Assembly: GCA_950295325.1 (NCBI GenBank)
Contig: OX485809.1
Span: 25,808,144 to 25,854,000 of the forward strand
Direction of reading: 5' to 3'
Length of the DNA stretch: 45,857 nucleotides
From: Polytrichum commune
Lineage: Eukaryota; Streptophyta; Polytrichopsida; Polytrichales; Polytrichaceae
Positions 1 to 10,834 of the stretch are shown here, piece by piece. The translations under genes were made by a program, and so were the position numbers. The notes beneath the pieces were generated by a model that saw only the letters and a list, made by a program, of their open reading frames with translations, was not told the DNA's origin and searched no databases. Numbering within the stretch: position 1 is the first letter of the stretch; each line of letters begins with the position of its first letter.

Positions 1-1043
1 GTCGTTGCTCTAGTGATAGCTTTGAAGGTCATCCGGACATTAGATGAGCGATGCTCATGGATCTCGCGTTGCTAGCTATGTTTGGCACAACCAATTAATA
101 TAACTCCTCAACCTTATTTGAATGAAATAGAATTGTACAATGTTGTAGTTGCAATCATCATGTAGCACATAACTACCAACTCATCAAAACCTCAATGAGT
201 TCATCGTCCATGTCATAATTGTCCAATTCTGCCTTTGAAGTTGTCCATACTGAAGCATAACCAAACCCTAATCATCACCTTCCTCAACTCTACTGCCTAT
301 GTTTGCTGCATGTGGGAAGTTGAGAGCTCAAGACCCTTGGTCAACCTGCAACAACTGTTGTTTGTACCGTCTCTATCCTAACTATTCTTGATATCGTCAT
401 CATTGGGGACTAAGCCCGTTGGTTAGTTGTTGTGAGTATGTGTCGCTTAAGCCCATCGGTGGCCATGTTGGTTTCTTCGCCAACTCACCTTATTAGTTGG
501 AGGATGTGGCTAAGCCAGTGTTTTCGCAAGGATGATAATGAAAAGTTATAAGTGTTTACAAATCATAGAGGTCTAAAGACAATCAATTCTTTGCTAGTTC
601 CATTGTACGACCCAAAAAATATACAGACCAATCAATATGTTTATATGATAGATCATTCCACCAACACAGCATAATGTGATAATACTAGTTGCTTAAGAAA
701 ATAGTTTCATTAACACATATAGATACATTTCTATGACTGATTGACGTTTTGTTTGAAATAAATGATGCAAATAAGAACTGAAAGTACCGCCCATAGTATT
801 TATAATTTGATATATTTTGCATACTAGAGGATCTACTCTATTCTTACATCCACAGCCTTTGCCCGCATTTGCAGGATTGAATTGAGTAAAATAAACTAAT
901 ATCTAATTCTCTCTTGCATGATGTTGTGCTTTGAGAAACATGTGCATGCTTCAAGTGGAGCTGTCATGCATTGAGTTGAGCTTTATGTATTTGAAGCAAT
1001 GAATGGGGGAGAGCCGGCTGCTAGTTACAGATGAACCAGTTAA
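1..1043. other. AT-rich intergenic DNA, nothing recognised
   Basis: All reading frames are short and show no recognisable protein motif. I see no RNA gene, clear terminal repeat or tandem array in this stretch. Confidence 0.5.
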
Positions 1044-1192
1044 GGGCCGCTTCACACTATGTCCGTCCAAGTCAAGAGGCCGTGGGATTGAATGGCCAAA
1101 CTTTGTTGAGAGTTTAAAGAAATGGGCTGAAAAAAATAGCCAATACAATATAGGAATTGGAGCCTTCGGGCGGGCATAGTGTGAAGCCTCCA
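1044..1192. mobile_element. miniature PIF/Harbinger-like element, about 149 bp
   Basis: The left end reads GGGCCGCTTCACACTATG after a TAA. The right end, read in reverse, carries the inverse GGAGGCTTCACACTATG. The terminal word GGGCC(A/G)CTTCACAC is shared with the four larger elements at 14454, 26482, 31609 and 42120, so this is probably a very short or internally deleted relative. The right edge is imprecise because no matching 3-bp duplication remains there. It has no coding capacity. Confidence 0.6.
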
Positions 1193-1223
1193 AAGGCCAC
1201 GTCCAAAGTCCAAACCTTTAATG

Positions 1224-1248
1224 GAGAGAGAGAGAGAGAGAGAGAGAG
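1224..1248. repeat. (GA)n microsatellite
   Basis: An uninterrupted GA dinucleotide run of about 12 units lies just upstream of the MITE at 1306. Confidence 0.95.
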
Positions 1249-1305
1249 CATCCCATTTTATACCATGTTCAAAACATCCCCTCCAATCTAACGGCCAAGA
1301 TCTTG

Positions 1306-1714
1306 CACGGGGAGGTCACTTCATTGTCAAGTTGACACCACGTGAGGACAAAGTTTGCTACCCCTATATTACATGCCATATATAATTTTAAAATTTATGA
1401 TATTTTTTCTACATATACATAACCATTGATAGTATCTTTTGTATGTTTTTTTGAAATTTTTAGTCATCTTTATTTTTTTTAATAAATGTTTTAGTTCAAT
1501 TCTGTGTCATTCTAGTTAGAAACAGTATGTTTCATGAAAAAAAAAATCATCAAATTTAGTTATCACTTTTACCTATGTCATAGGTACTGTGTATATCTAC
1601 TCATGAAAAAAAATTGATAAAATTTTGACCCATTTTGGTGGTGCAACTTACCAAAAGAAGATTTGTTTTGGTCGCACGTGGTGTTCAACTTGACAATGGA
1701 GTGATCTACCCGTG
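1306..1714 (+). mobile_element. hAT-type MITE, 409 bp, family A
   Basis: The left end begins CACGGGGAGGTCACTTCATT and the right end is its imperfect inverse, finishing in ...GATCTACCCGTG. The identical octamer AGATCTTG lies immediately outside both ends (1298-1305 and 1715-1722). An 8-bp target duplication with CA...TG-type ends is typical of the hAT superfamily. A subterminal CACGTG sits inside each terminal repeat. The interior is AT-rich and non-coding, so the element depended on a transposase from elsewhere. A full-length copy in the opposite orientation lies at 34786 and a decayed one at 32767. Confidence 0.92.
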
Positions 1715-1910
1715 AGATCTTGTTAGCTTTTCATCCTTTTATGAAAAAAAAATTGACGGCCTCTCGACCATAATTTGGGTTTCCATTCCTGTCCGACGCA
1801 AACTTCCTTCAAGAGTCCATCGCCTTAGTCAAAAAAATACTACCATGTAGGCATTTTGGAGAGCGACGGCCTCTAAACTTTGGCCTCTAGTGTTAAAAAA
1901 AAATGAAAGA

Positions 1911-1980
1911 TCACAACATGTAACAGGTTGGACTTGGAAACACTAAGATTTTGACCGATTAAGTCCAAAAGTCTCAGACA
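1911..1980 (+). repeat. dispersed repeat R, copy 1
   Basis: This segment contains CAACATGTAAC followed by GG(T/A)CTTGGAAACACTAAGATTTTG and ends in a CTC(A/C)GACAC-like word. The same ordered blocks recur in the same orientation at about 6045-6160 and 7950-8063. It is the most diverged of the three copies. No terminal repeats or target duplications were found, so its class is unknown. Confidence 0.5.
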
Positions 1981-2074
1981 CAGATTTGAAAGCAATGCTT
2001 GTCCTATGTCACCCCAATAACGTAAGACGTATGTTGGCAAGGCCATGTTCTGAGGAAGACTTATTGTGGTGCTC

Positions 2075-2088
2075 GTGTGTGTGTGTGT
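2075..2088. repeat. (GT)n microsatellite
   Basis: A short GT run of about 7 units is visible directly. Confidence 0.85.
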
Positions 2089-2343
2089 CGGTGAAAATGT
2101 TTTGCAAAGACCCAGCATCAAGAGTGGCAAGGTCAATGTAACACGGTTATCTTATGCAATTTGTCATAAGAAGTTAGTGGTGACAATTGGCCGGAGCATC
2201 AGTCGTGGTGTCATTTCATTTGTTAAAATATATATAGAACAAATTACCAGTCAATTTCATGTGGATGTCTTCCCCGTTGATTGGTAGAATACAGTCATTA
2301 TCCATTGGTCGACCAATATATCTAATCAAGCCTATCGGTCGTT

Positions 2344-2375
2344 TTTTTGTTTTGTTTGTTTTGTTTGTTTGTTAT
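2344..2375. repeat. (TTTG)n-like simple repeat
   Basis: TTTTG and TTTG units are reiterated irregularly over about 30 bp. Confidence 0.8.
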
Positions 2376-2628
2376 TGTCCTTATTTTATTTTCCTTGTTC
2401 CATGAAGGCTAGTTGAAAGCAGGCCGAGAAATCACTTGGACAAGTTAAAAAAAGAAAATATAACATTAGTCAATCCGATGTGAATTTGAGTCCGTTGGCT
2501 ATATCATACTCAAGAGTTCCCTTGGTGCGTGATAGGGTTTACTGCCTACCTTACGGTAGGTGGGCTTGGACGAGTTAATATAAAGAGATTTCAAAGGTTG
2601 ATTGTTTCTCTTATAAGGCATAAACATA

Positions 2629-2655
2629 CCTCCTCCCCTCCCCCTCCCCCTCCCC
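2629..2655 (-). repeat. C-rich tract with G-quadruplex potential on the minus strand
   Basis: Runs of four to five C separated by single T give at least four G-runs with one-base loops on the opposite strand. That fits the intramolecular G-quadruplex pattern. No gene promoter is recognised next to it. Confidence 0.75.
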
Positions 2656-5044
2656 ACTTTTGACCTTTTTTGGGTAATGGATTGGGACAGTAGAGTTGTT
2701 CGTAAAGGAAAGATGTTGAAACCATGGGTTTAGTCCCAAACCCTAAGTTTTTGAGAATTAATACAAACGGTCATCCAAGTTTTCATAATGCTTACATTAC
2801 CATATCTAAAGAGCGGTGTTGGGCAATTAAGAACTATATTTCTAGTTTGTTTTATTGGGATGGATGGGCTAAGCTAGCCTTGCATAGGCCAATTGAGGAT
2901 TTAGAATAACATGTCCCATGCACATATCCTATTTTAGATTTTTACGATACTAAAGTTTGAGAGGTGGAAAGAGGAGGTCTCAAAAGTTTCACACAACTCC
3001 CAAAATAGTCTATGATACACGACGAGCTGACGAGCTCTTAATAGAGAGTTTTCTCAAAGAAGGATCAAATTCATTGTTTTGTCCCTCTTTGAAGGTTTTT
3101 ATGGATAACTTTTTATGTACATTACTTTTACAAAATGTATCTATAACTATGCATTCTATGGGGAAAAAAATGTCTTTATGGACTTTGAAAAAAATTGAGA
3201 TTTTATTGTATGCCGGTAACTTATTACCATTGAGTGGATGGAGATGAACGGAGGGTGGTTGCAACTAGGGTCACCCAATGATCATTCTCTAACATAACTC
3301 TTGTTGGGAAGAGATTGTGTAGATTATTTTAAGAGTTTTTGTAGCCAATTTGTTGGAACATATGGCATGGACGGATTTCGCTATAAGTGTGGGGATAATG
3401 TTATGGTTAGATTGGTTGATTTACTAGCATTGTGAAGATTTACTTAAGATTAGAAAATAAGTAAGTTGCTAGGAATTGTAGTAAGTTCTAGAAGATATTG
3501 GTCAAGTGGCCATTTCTTGCTAATGCCAAGTTGATAGAATGGTGACAAGGCCTACACCTTATCAAGTTGACAGGGTAGGAATTTCTAAAATAGTCATATT
3601 TATGTTATTATAAATTTAGATTTCATATCTACAAGTAAGTAGATTTAGAATATTTCTAGTGAAGCTTCCTAATTCGTAGTATAAAAAGGCTCTTGACGAA
3701 GAGTCTGATACCTTCTTCTAGTGTTTATGAGAGTGATAGCGTGAGGTAGGATAAACTTAAGTATTAGAATTAGGAATGAGTGTTAGAATTAGAAATGAGT
3801 GATAGTGTGATGTAGGATAGACTTGAGGGTTAGAGTTATGACTAGTGTCTGTATGAAGGCCTCGGTCTTGAAGGTTTAACAAAGGTGAGAGCTACATTTG
3901 TTTATGAAATCTCTAAGTATTGATTCTTTGTATCTTTATGTCATTTGCCTCTATGTCAAAGAGATTCGATAGTCTTATGAGCTTGACTTAGCTAGCCTAC
4001 CTATGACTTTGGTTATAAACATTTTGTAATTATCGACATGCAATGAGTTCCAAACTTCCACACATGTTGTGAGTAGATTTGGGCAAACCAACCCATTCAC
4101 TTATTCCTTGTTGGATGCCTAAACCCTTGCCTCCAAGGAACCAATGTACGGGTTGTTTCGTCCCAGCCATGTGAGTAGCAAGCTTGCTAGGGGCATTCAT
4201 TGGCAATTTATGTGAAAAAGATGTGCAAGAAAAGGTAGGGTGGACTATATATGTAAAACAAAACAATTATATTTTGCTTAGATCTACATTAGGCTCCATT
4301 ATATATACTCATAAGTAATTTATGTATAACATACGTTATTAAATAATTGTGTTAATTTACTTTTATCTTCTATAAATTAGCCCAACAAAGATTGGAATGA
4401 ACATTTTTTTTGTAGGATGAGTAGGTTTAGACGGAAAGTTAAGTTGTGTTAAAAAAAAAATTGGGCGTTTCATGGAAACATGAATGAAATTTCAATCATT
4501 GAGGATTAGATTTGGTTCATTGTGGATAAAATTTGGTTTGTTGTGGATACAACCAAAAAAACTGTGATTTTTAGAGTCAGAAGCATGTTGATCTAGTTCC
4601 CTTTCCATTGTCATTGTGCGCGTTCCCCCGTGCCACACAATCATGCCATCTTTAAATTACTAAGACGCTTTGTCAGTTTTGGATGTTTCCTTCCATGACA
4701 AACATCAACAACAAAAGGCTAATATAATGAGCCCCTACAAAAACACTCGGTTCCCGCATGTGTACGCCAATTCTCTAAAGAGGTGCCTTCCCTAGGCAAG
4801 CACGTTCTCAAATGCGTACCGAGGTGCAATGTAATTTTACCTCATGCCAAGACCATGATAGTGTGAAAGCATTAAAAGGTAACTTATACGGGTGACGCGT
4901 GAGATTCAAGCGTGCACATGCGTCACGAGTCAATGGTTTGGACATTGTTGGCTCGGACACATATCTATCTACACATATAAGCATTTAAAATTGCACTACT
5001 TATTACGTAGACTTCAACCTATTACTTGGAAACAAGGAAAGCTA
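2656..5044. other. AT-rich DNA; possible decayed LTR near 3300-3960
   Basis: No protein motif is recognised in any frame. Around 3681 there is TATAAAAAGGC followed by a region rich in variants of GAATTAGGAATGAGTG (about 3760-3810). This resembles the promoter and transcribed part of an LTR, but I could not find paired ends or a target duplication. Treat the LTR idea as a guess. Confidence 0.3.
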
Positions 5045-5052
5045 CACTTACG

Positions 5053-5140
5053 TGTGCAATTAGGTCGCCCCATGTAGATGTATCAAACATCCCACACTAT
5101 TTTAACATCTATAATCACAACAACAAAATACCGGCAACCC
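5053..5140 (+). repeat. dispersed repeat S, copy 1
   Basis: It begins with GTGTGCAATTAGGTCGCCCCA and continues through CCACACTATTTTAACATCTATAATCAC to ACAACAAAATAC. Similar ordered blocks occur at 9161-9240 and 18086-18175. The leading word GTGCAATTAGGT also occurs alone at 32677, and inverted near 19160. Confidence 0.5.
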
Positions 5141-6029
5141 ATTCACGAAGACAACCTAATTGAACAAATTATTAGCATGTGACATACGATTAACATTGTC
5201 GGGTTATCTCATTCTTGCGAGGTAGTCACGGGTTTAGAAATACAAATAGAAAGTAGCTTATACTACGTACACATGCGTTTGTCCACGTGGTTTCCTTTAT
5301 CGAATCATAACCACTTTAACCCACAATTATCCCGACATTCACAGCCACAGACGTCCAAGCGGTTAAATGTTCGAAGAGCAGTCTTCCCATGTGTTTGACT
5401 AAAGTTTGGATGCGAGTGTAGATGGCGGTGTAATGTATACTAGATTGAGCTTACTCTTTTCTCCTTGGTTGCCCCGTTTTTCAACTTGAAAAGGAATGGG
5501 AGTAAATGTAGTAGGTTAGCAGTTAGGGGTTTCGTGTACCAAAAATACGGTTGGAGGAGTGGAAACAACGAACGGGAAGAACCGACAACTACACTAAATA
5601 GTCCTATTAATGTGGGTGAAAAGTCACGTGGAAATGGTTAGTGTGGAAATAATTTTTTGGTCAAAGTGGAATTTAGTGGGTCCAACACCCTGGGTGTCTT
5701 CCCCTTAGTCTTCGTAAAGACTTTTGGTCAACACACTCAATATTACTTTGTAAGTTTGTAGGACCAAAGTAGCACAAACTAAAATAATCACCCACATAAT
5801 TTTTTTGGGAAAACAATTACCATGGCCCATACTAATTTTACTACTAGAGATTTACTGTGGGTTGAAAATGAATACAACCCATAGTAATTCTTACATTGAG
5901 AATTAGTGTGAGCTCTAGAAAACTATTGTGGCCCATAGTAATATGACTATTCAGTGTAGTTACAAATAAATAGGTTGAGTTTGAGGAATAACATGTTCAA
6001 ATTCTAGACTTCAAAAAAACTATTGACCG
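5141..6029. other. AT-rich DNA, no gene seen
   Basis: The only structure I see is near 5820-5945, where two near-identical words around CATGGCCCATACTAAT and GTGGCCCATAGTAAT flank about 110 bp. This could be the remains of a small repeat element. No coding signal is present. Confidence 0.35.
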
Positions 6030-6044
6030 ATTTAGAGGAATGTT

Positions 6045-6160
6045 CAGAATATTCCCCAATTTGATGAAGAAATACATACTAAAAGATGTCAACATGTAAC
6101 CAATTGATATTAGACACATTAGGATCTCGAACAATTATGCCCAAAACTCTCCCTGGACAC
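6045..6160 (+). repeat. dispersed repeat R, copy 2
   Basis: Blocks GAATATTCCCCAATTTGATGAAG, AACATGTAACCAATTGA and CTCCCTGGACACTG occur in the same order as at 7950-8063. The copy ends about 20 bp before the hAT-type element at 6180. The class is unknown and the segment is non-coding. Confidence 0.6.
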
Positions 6161-6179
6161 TGAGTAGAAAGGTATGGAC

Positions 6180-6571
6180 CAGTGTTCAAGATTGAAGTCT
6201 TCAATGCCCTTCAAACGCGATTTGGCCCTTCAAAATATACCTCTCTCAAAACAACCCTTTAAAACTCAACCCCAAATTGAAAATGAAGACGTCACTTGAA
6301 GTCCTCAATATAATCTGCCCACCACAAGAACCAACAAGCATAGGGCATTGTCACTACAAAAAGTGGAGTTAGATCATTGATTCTTCAATCTTCATATTTT
6401 ACTAGAAACATGTACCATATAATTCATGCACAAGTTTAATATGAGTTTTGCATTTCGTTTCTATATTCTTAGATTGACATCTTGACTTTGAACGAACCCT
6501 TGAACTGAAGGGCTGAGATTTGAGAGCCCTTGAAAATGAAACTCATATGAGGGCTTCAATCTTGAACAATG
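6180..6571. mobile_element. hAT-type MITE, 392 bp
   Basis: The left end is CAGTGTTCAAGATTGAAG. The inverse of the right end is CATTGTTCAAGATTGAAG, giving an 18-bp terminal repeat with one mismatch. Flanking octamers are GTATGGAC (6172-6179) and ATATGGAC (6572-6579), a 7-of-8 match and so a slightly aged 8-bp duplication. CA-ends plus 8 bp point to the hAT superfamily. Several CCCTTCAA words near both ends may be subterminal repeats. It is non-coding. Confidence 0.85.
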
Positions 6572-6579
6572 ATATGGAC

Positions 6580-7191
6580 ACCCTCACCAATATTGGACCG
6601 GGGGCTTTGAGGATACTAAGGGCTAATAAGGCAACCATTTCATTGAGTTCAAGAGAGTCTCCCATTGTTATTAGACTAGAGTTATGATCTCTTTGTTGAT
6701 GATGGGACCAAAAAGTGCTTGTGTCGTTTTGGTTTTGTTGTGGGCATTTCTAGGGTGGTTAAGTTAGTTTGTTGGACGTTTGCTGCGGGGAAGAAGACAG
6801 AAGAGGCACGTGTTTTGTTTTAGGGTGACTCTTCCTAATTTTACTCTTAACTTGTGCCCCTTGTAGACAATTTTTTTTGTGGACTATCTTGTTTGTCTTC
6901 AGTCACATGTTGCACATGTGCTTGCATGGAAGTTCGCCCTAATAAGGACAGACTCTTATCAACTATTAGGCCGTTCACACCAGTGACTGGGCGAACTCCG
7001 TTCATTGTCGTCAATAAGTGTGAGCGAGTTAATGAACGGGAGAACTAACCACTAAGATAGATATTTGGTGAACGGTGAAAACAAGTTGATTCGGTCAAAA
7101 ATAATTACTTGCAAGTTTTTTAAAGATTGAGTAAAGGAAATGATGAGGAATGTCAATTGCTTCATACTTTTATTCCATGTGAATCATTACC
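6580..7191. other. intergenic DNA, nothing recognised
   Basis: Short frames only, including 6854-7048, which shows no known motif. No terminal repeats are visible here. Confidence 0.4.
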
Positions 7192-7548
7192 GTAACACCA
7201 TAGCAGGTTCACCACCTGCCGCACGAATATTTAACTTTTTTGAAAAAATTAGGTTCGCGTTCCAAAAATAGATTTTTTTTGAAATTCGTCTTCTCATTTA
7301 TTGGATTAAAAATGATTCATGTTTAAGGTGGGAAAGATGTGCAGAAATGTCATCCTAATTGCGTTTTTCATCCATTTATGGTGGCCCAACTTGTTTAAAG
7401 CTAAGTCATTACCCTAATCCTGATTTTTTGTCTTTTTGTTTTTATCACAGTATAATTTGAGAGTTATTCGTTTCTCTTTTCCTGTAATTTCTGTTTTTTT
7501 ATGTTTTTTTTTGGGAATTATTTATGAACGAACATGCTATGGTGTTAC
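7192..7548. mobile_element. TIR element, 357 bp, class undetermined
   Basis: GTAACACCATAGCAGGTTC at the left end is inverted as GAACATGCTATGGTGTTAC at the right end, 18 of 19 bases matching. The interior is AT-rich and non-coding. I could not find a convincing target duplication at either edge, so the superfamily is open; a Mutator-type or hAT-type MITE are both possible. Confidence 0.7.
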
Positions 7549-7949
7549 AGTAGTTACTTGTCCTCAAAGAGGTAAGTAAGTCATACTCCCTACTTGTATA
7601 GTGGAGAGTCTCCCTACTTTGAGTATCAGTATATCATGCTTTGCATATGAAAGCACTCACAAAACGGTTAACTCAATGACACCCAAAAACGATAGTAAGT
7701 GGTGTGAGATAGCACTTATCCGGCCAATCACTACATCCCACCTATTACTACATCCTTTTGGGCCACCACTTTTATGATTAGCCATTTTGAGTTCATAGAA
7801 GAATCATTCTATCCCTAGTCTAGTGCATCAGTAGTGGTTGTTCACCGTTTTCAAATTTTCTACCTTAAGTTACAAGATGAACCGGTGAGTCTAAGAAATA
7901 ACCGGTTGAACAAGACCTCACAAAACTTACCAATCGTTATGGAGGAATT

Positions 7950-8063
7950 TGGAGAATATACCTCAAATTAATAAAGAAAAACTAAAAGTTCACGCAACAT
8001 GTAACCAATTAGACTTGAAAAGAATAGAAACCGATCATGCCAAAAAATCTCCTTGGACATTGC
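7950..8063 (+). repeat. dispersed repeat R, copy 3
   Basis: Blocks GAATATACCTCAAATTAATAAAG, CAACATGTAACCAATTAGACTTG and TCTCCTTGGACATTG align in order with copy 2. The frame running through it (7949-8140) is probably incidental. Confidence 0.6.
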
Positions 8064-8420
8064 AACATACACCTAGTTATAGAAGGCTATGGATTCGTGG
8101 CCTTTATGTAAACTCACTCATTGAAAAGGTGAAAAAGTAGTGAATTATATTATAGCATGTGAATGATATTGTAGGACAATTTGAATCCAAAAATAGCGTC
8201 AAGGACTTAACTTAGTCTAATTTTGCTGAATTGAAATGAATCGGCTCTCGGTTTTGTAGGGAGTTTTTTTTTCTTTTTTTCTTTTTTTTTTCATTTTCCC
8301 CCTCTTCCTATTGGATCCAACTCATCCATGATGGATGAGTTTACACAGATGCCACAAATCCCAAGCCGTTATAGAGAGGGCCTTTGGATAGCTTGGGGTC
8401 ATGTCATGATCACAATTGAA

Positions 8421-8660
8421 TATTTATTTAGTTTGAGTTAAATAATTATTTAATTTTGTAATTTGTGTACCTCCATAATTACATTATCATTAAATAGTCA
8501 TAACATTGCGTAACTTTGAATAGTAGCATGGAAAATTTGAAACAATCAAAGAATATATTTATTTATTAAATGTGAGTTAAATAATTATTTAATTGAAGAA
8601 TTTACCTAGCAAAATATTCCAGTCTCATTAAATAGTATAACATTGTGTAACTCTATATAT
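8421..8660 (+). repeat. diverged tandem duplication, period about 139 bp
   Basis: TATTTATTTA...GAGTTAAATAATTATTTAATT followed by CATTAAATAGTCATAACATTG is repeated as GAGTTAAATAATTATTTAATT followed by CATTAAATAGTATAACATTG. The shared GAGTTA words lie at 8435 and 8574. The duplicated word is itself a dyad (TTAAATAATTATTTAA). Confidence 0.75.
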
Positions 8661-8702
8661 TGAACTCTATATCTTGAGATTTCAAGAAAATCTAGAAGTC
8701 CT

Positions 8703-8713
8703 CCCCCCCCCCC
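8703..8713. repeat. poly-C run (11)
   Basis: An uninterrupted C homopolymer. It is opposed by a G14 run at 9011-9024, which may mark two ends of one element, but I could not prove this. Confidence 0.9.
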
Positions 8714-9010
8714 AAAGAAAAAGAAATGAAAAAGAAAGAAAAATGGGTTATCATGAAATATGCCAAGTTTGAATAATGAGAACCTATCACCATGAAAAAG
8801 AGGAAGTGTAAACTATGACGAATACGTTGGGTCCACACCAAAAAATTTATGCAAATGAATATTGTTCTTGTCAAAAGGAAGGTTGATTTATGGCTTTGCC
8901 TCATTTTGCAATAGAGAGACGGTCAACTTTTTTACATTATGCCAATTAGTGTCAACTCATCCTTTGGAGGATAATTAGTTTACGCTTCCATTTGGAGCAT
9001 GGGCATGGGT

Positions 9011-9024
9011 GGGGGGGGGGGGGG
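9011..9024. repeat. poly-G run (14)
   Basis: An uninterrupted G homopolymer, one of several long G or C runs in the window. Confidence 0.9.
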
Positions 9025-9160
9025 TTGTTGTCAAATTTTAGTCATGTGATGATTTTTGTTGACAGAACTGGCTCATGGGAATGTGCCCTAAGGGCCAAGT
9101 TCCATGCAATTATGGAGGATTGATTTATGATAATTTCATTGAAACCAAATACTACATTGA

Positions 9161-9240
9161 TATGTGCAATTAGGTTACCCCACACTAGTTTAGTATCATT
9201 CTACATTGTTCTGAATATTTATTACCATAGTAACAAAGTT
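9161..9240 (+). repeat. dispersed repeat S, copy 2
   Basis: ATGTGCAATTAGGTTACCCCACAC, then TACATTGTTCTGAATATTTATTACCATAGTAACAAAGT, align in order with the copies at 5053 and 18086. Confidence 0.55.
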
Positions 9241-10389
9241 AAGTGTGGTTGCGATTTGGATGAATTATGATGAATTAGTTTTTATGATATAATTTTTACC
9301 CAAAGTAATTTGCATGGGCAATGCAAGTGCACATATCAGTGTAGCCGATGTTTAAAAAATCAAGCCATATTTCCATGTCTTGACATGTGCCCTTGACAAC
9401 CCATAAATAAATGAACACCTCTACACAGATAGACATATTCCATTGAAACCCCGAAAACAACAATTTAGTGTTGATTCTCCAAATTTTTTTTTGAGTTGAT
9501 AACGTGTGTTTGTCTAACTTCCAAATTTCTTTTCATTGTGTACCTCACTCGTTTTGCTCCACTCATCTTTGGCTGTTAACATGAATCTCCCATCGTTTCT
9601 ATCCTCAATTCATGGCAAGGCTTGTAATTAAGAATTGACATAAAAAAGATGCTTCTTATGACAAGGTTGGACTATATGTTTCAAATAAGGACATCATTCT
9701 ACATTTAGTAGTTAACATAATTGGGAAAGCCTATGTGTCATATAAAGAGAAAGACGGAAGTCTTTATTTTCTTATATGATACTTGAGAATATAATGTCAA
9801 AGTTATATTCTTATTACAATAAAAACATCATATTTGTTAAATCTTAATCATCTAATATATGGATACATTCACAATTGGGGCACCTCTTCAAGGACCATGG
9901 ATTATTATGGCAATCAATCGAAGGGCTTCAAAAATGCCTCCCCAACTAAATAAATACACACCAAAGTTGGTATGGATATGGGAGCAACTTCAAGTTTACT
10001 TTAGGTTTGTATCGCTCCTTCAAGTTACATCACAGTTTGTTTGGATTCTTTTGAAACCACCAAATACCTTCAAAATAAAGGTAATGTTGCATGTTTTTGT
10101 ATTTTTCGTAATCAAATGGATTTATTTCACATCTGTTATTTACAAAGCATGAAACTATACATAATTATAAGCTTGATGTTAATATTTATAAATTGATTGA
10201 ACTATGTTGCTTAAATTTACGCTCTTACACTAAAGACATCCCTTTGCTTTCCTTCAAGAAAAATATGCAAATGCAATACAAAGCACATTTTAGATAATTC
10301 AACATCATTAGTTAATATTATTAGTTATGCTTAGAACATGCAATGTAACATATATACAAGGACTATCATTTTCTCATGTTTACAAGAAG
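9241..10389. other. AT-rich intergenic DNA, no gene seen
   Basis: The longest frame here (9859-10152, 97 codons) shows no recognised motif and composition like its surroundings. I regard it as fortuitous. Confidence 0.45.
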
Positions 10390-10740
10390 GAGTATGTGAG
10401 CCCAAAATGGTGCACACATGTGTTCTCAACCCTTTAAACCTATTAAAATGTTGACTTTTACATCATGGCACTTGTCAACAACATAAAAAGAGTGAATACC
10501 TTAAGTTTAATTAGAATTCAAAGTTAGGATGGGAAGTCCGTGTTTTATCGTTTGAGAAGTGGAAGGGTTAATTTAGAGAGTAGTTAATAGTTGTGTTTAG
10601 GCTTAGTGCTTTGGATGGTGATAGTTGGGTGCGTGTTAATTCAATTGGGCATGGCAACTGTCCATTTAGGGGTAGGGGGGGTGTTCACCCTAGCGAAATC
10701 CGGACCAGGGGATTGGGCGGCAGTTGGAAGCCCCCAACCT

Positions 10741-10760
10741 CACTCTCTCTCTCTCTCTCT
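10741..10760. repeat. (CT)n run inside the outer LTR
   Basis: A CT dinucleotide run. Similar GA or CT runs sit at comparable positions in the inner LTR (11209-11218) and in the third LTR (20647-20658), so it appears to be a family feature. Confidence 0.85.
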
Positions 10761-10834
10761 CAAACTCGGATACGGAGCGGCTGCTGGATGAGAGAACAGG
10801 GTGCTCTGCCTAGTTGGTGAAGGACTGAGAGCGG

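Noticed and set aside
8703-9024. Single MITE bounded by the C11 run and the G14 run
   Set aside because: The runs are in inverse orientation, but flanking bases do not form an inverted repeat and no target duplication was found.
9859-10152. 97-codon frame
   Set aside because: Composition matches the AT-rich surroundings, no motif is recognised, and no promoter or splice signals support it.
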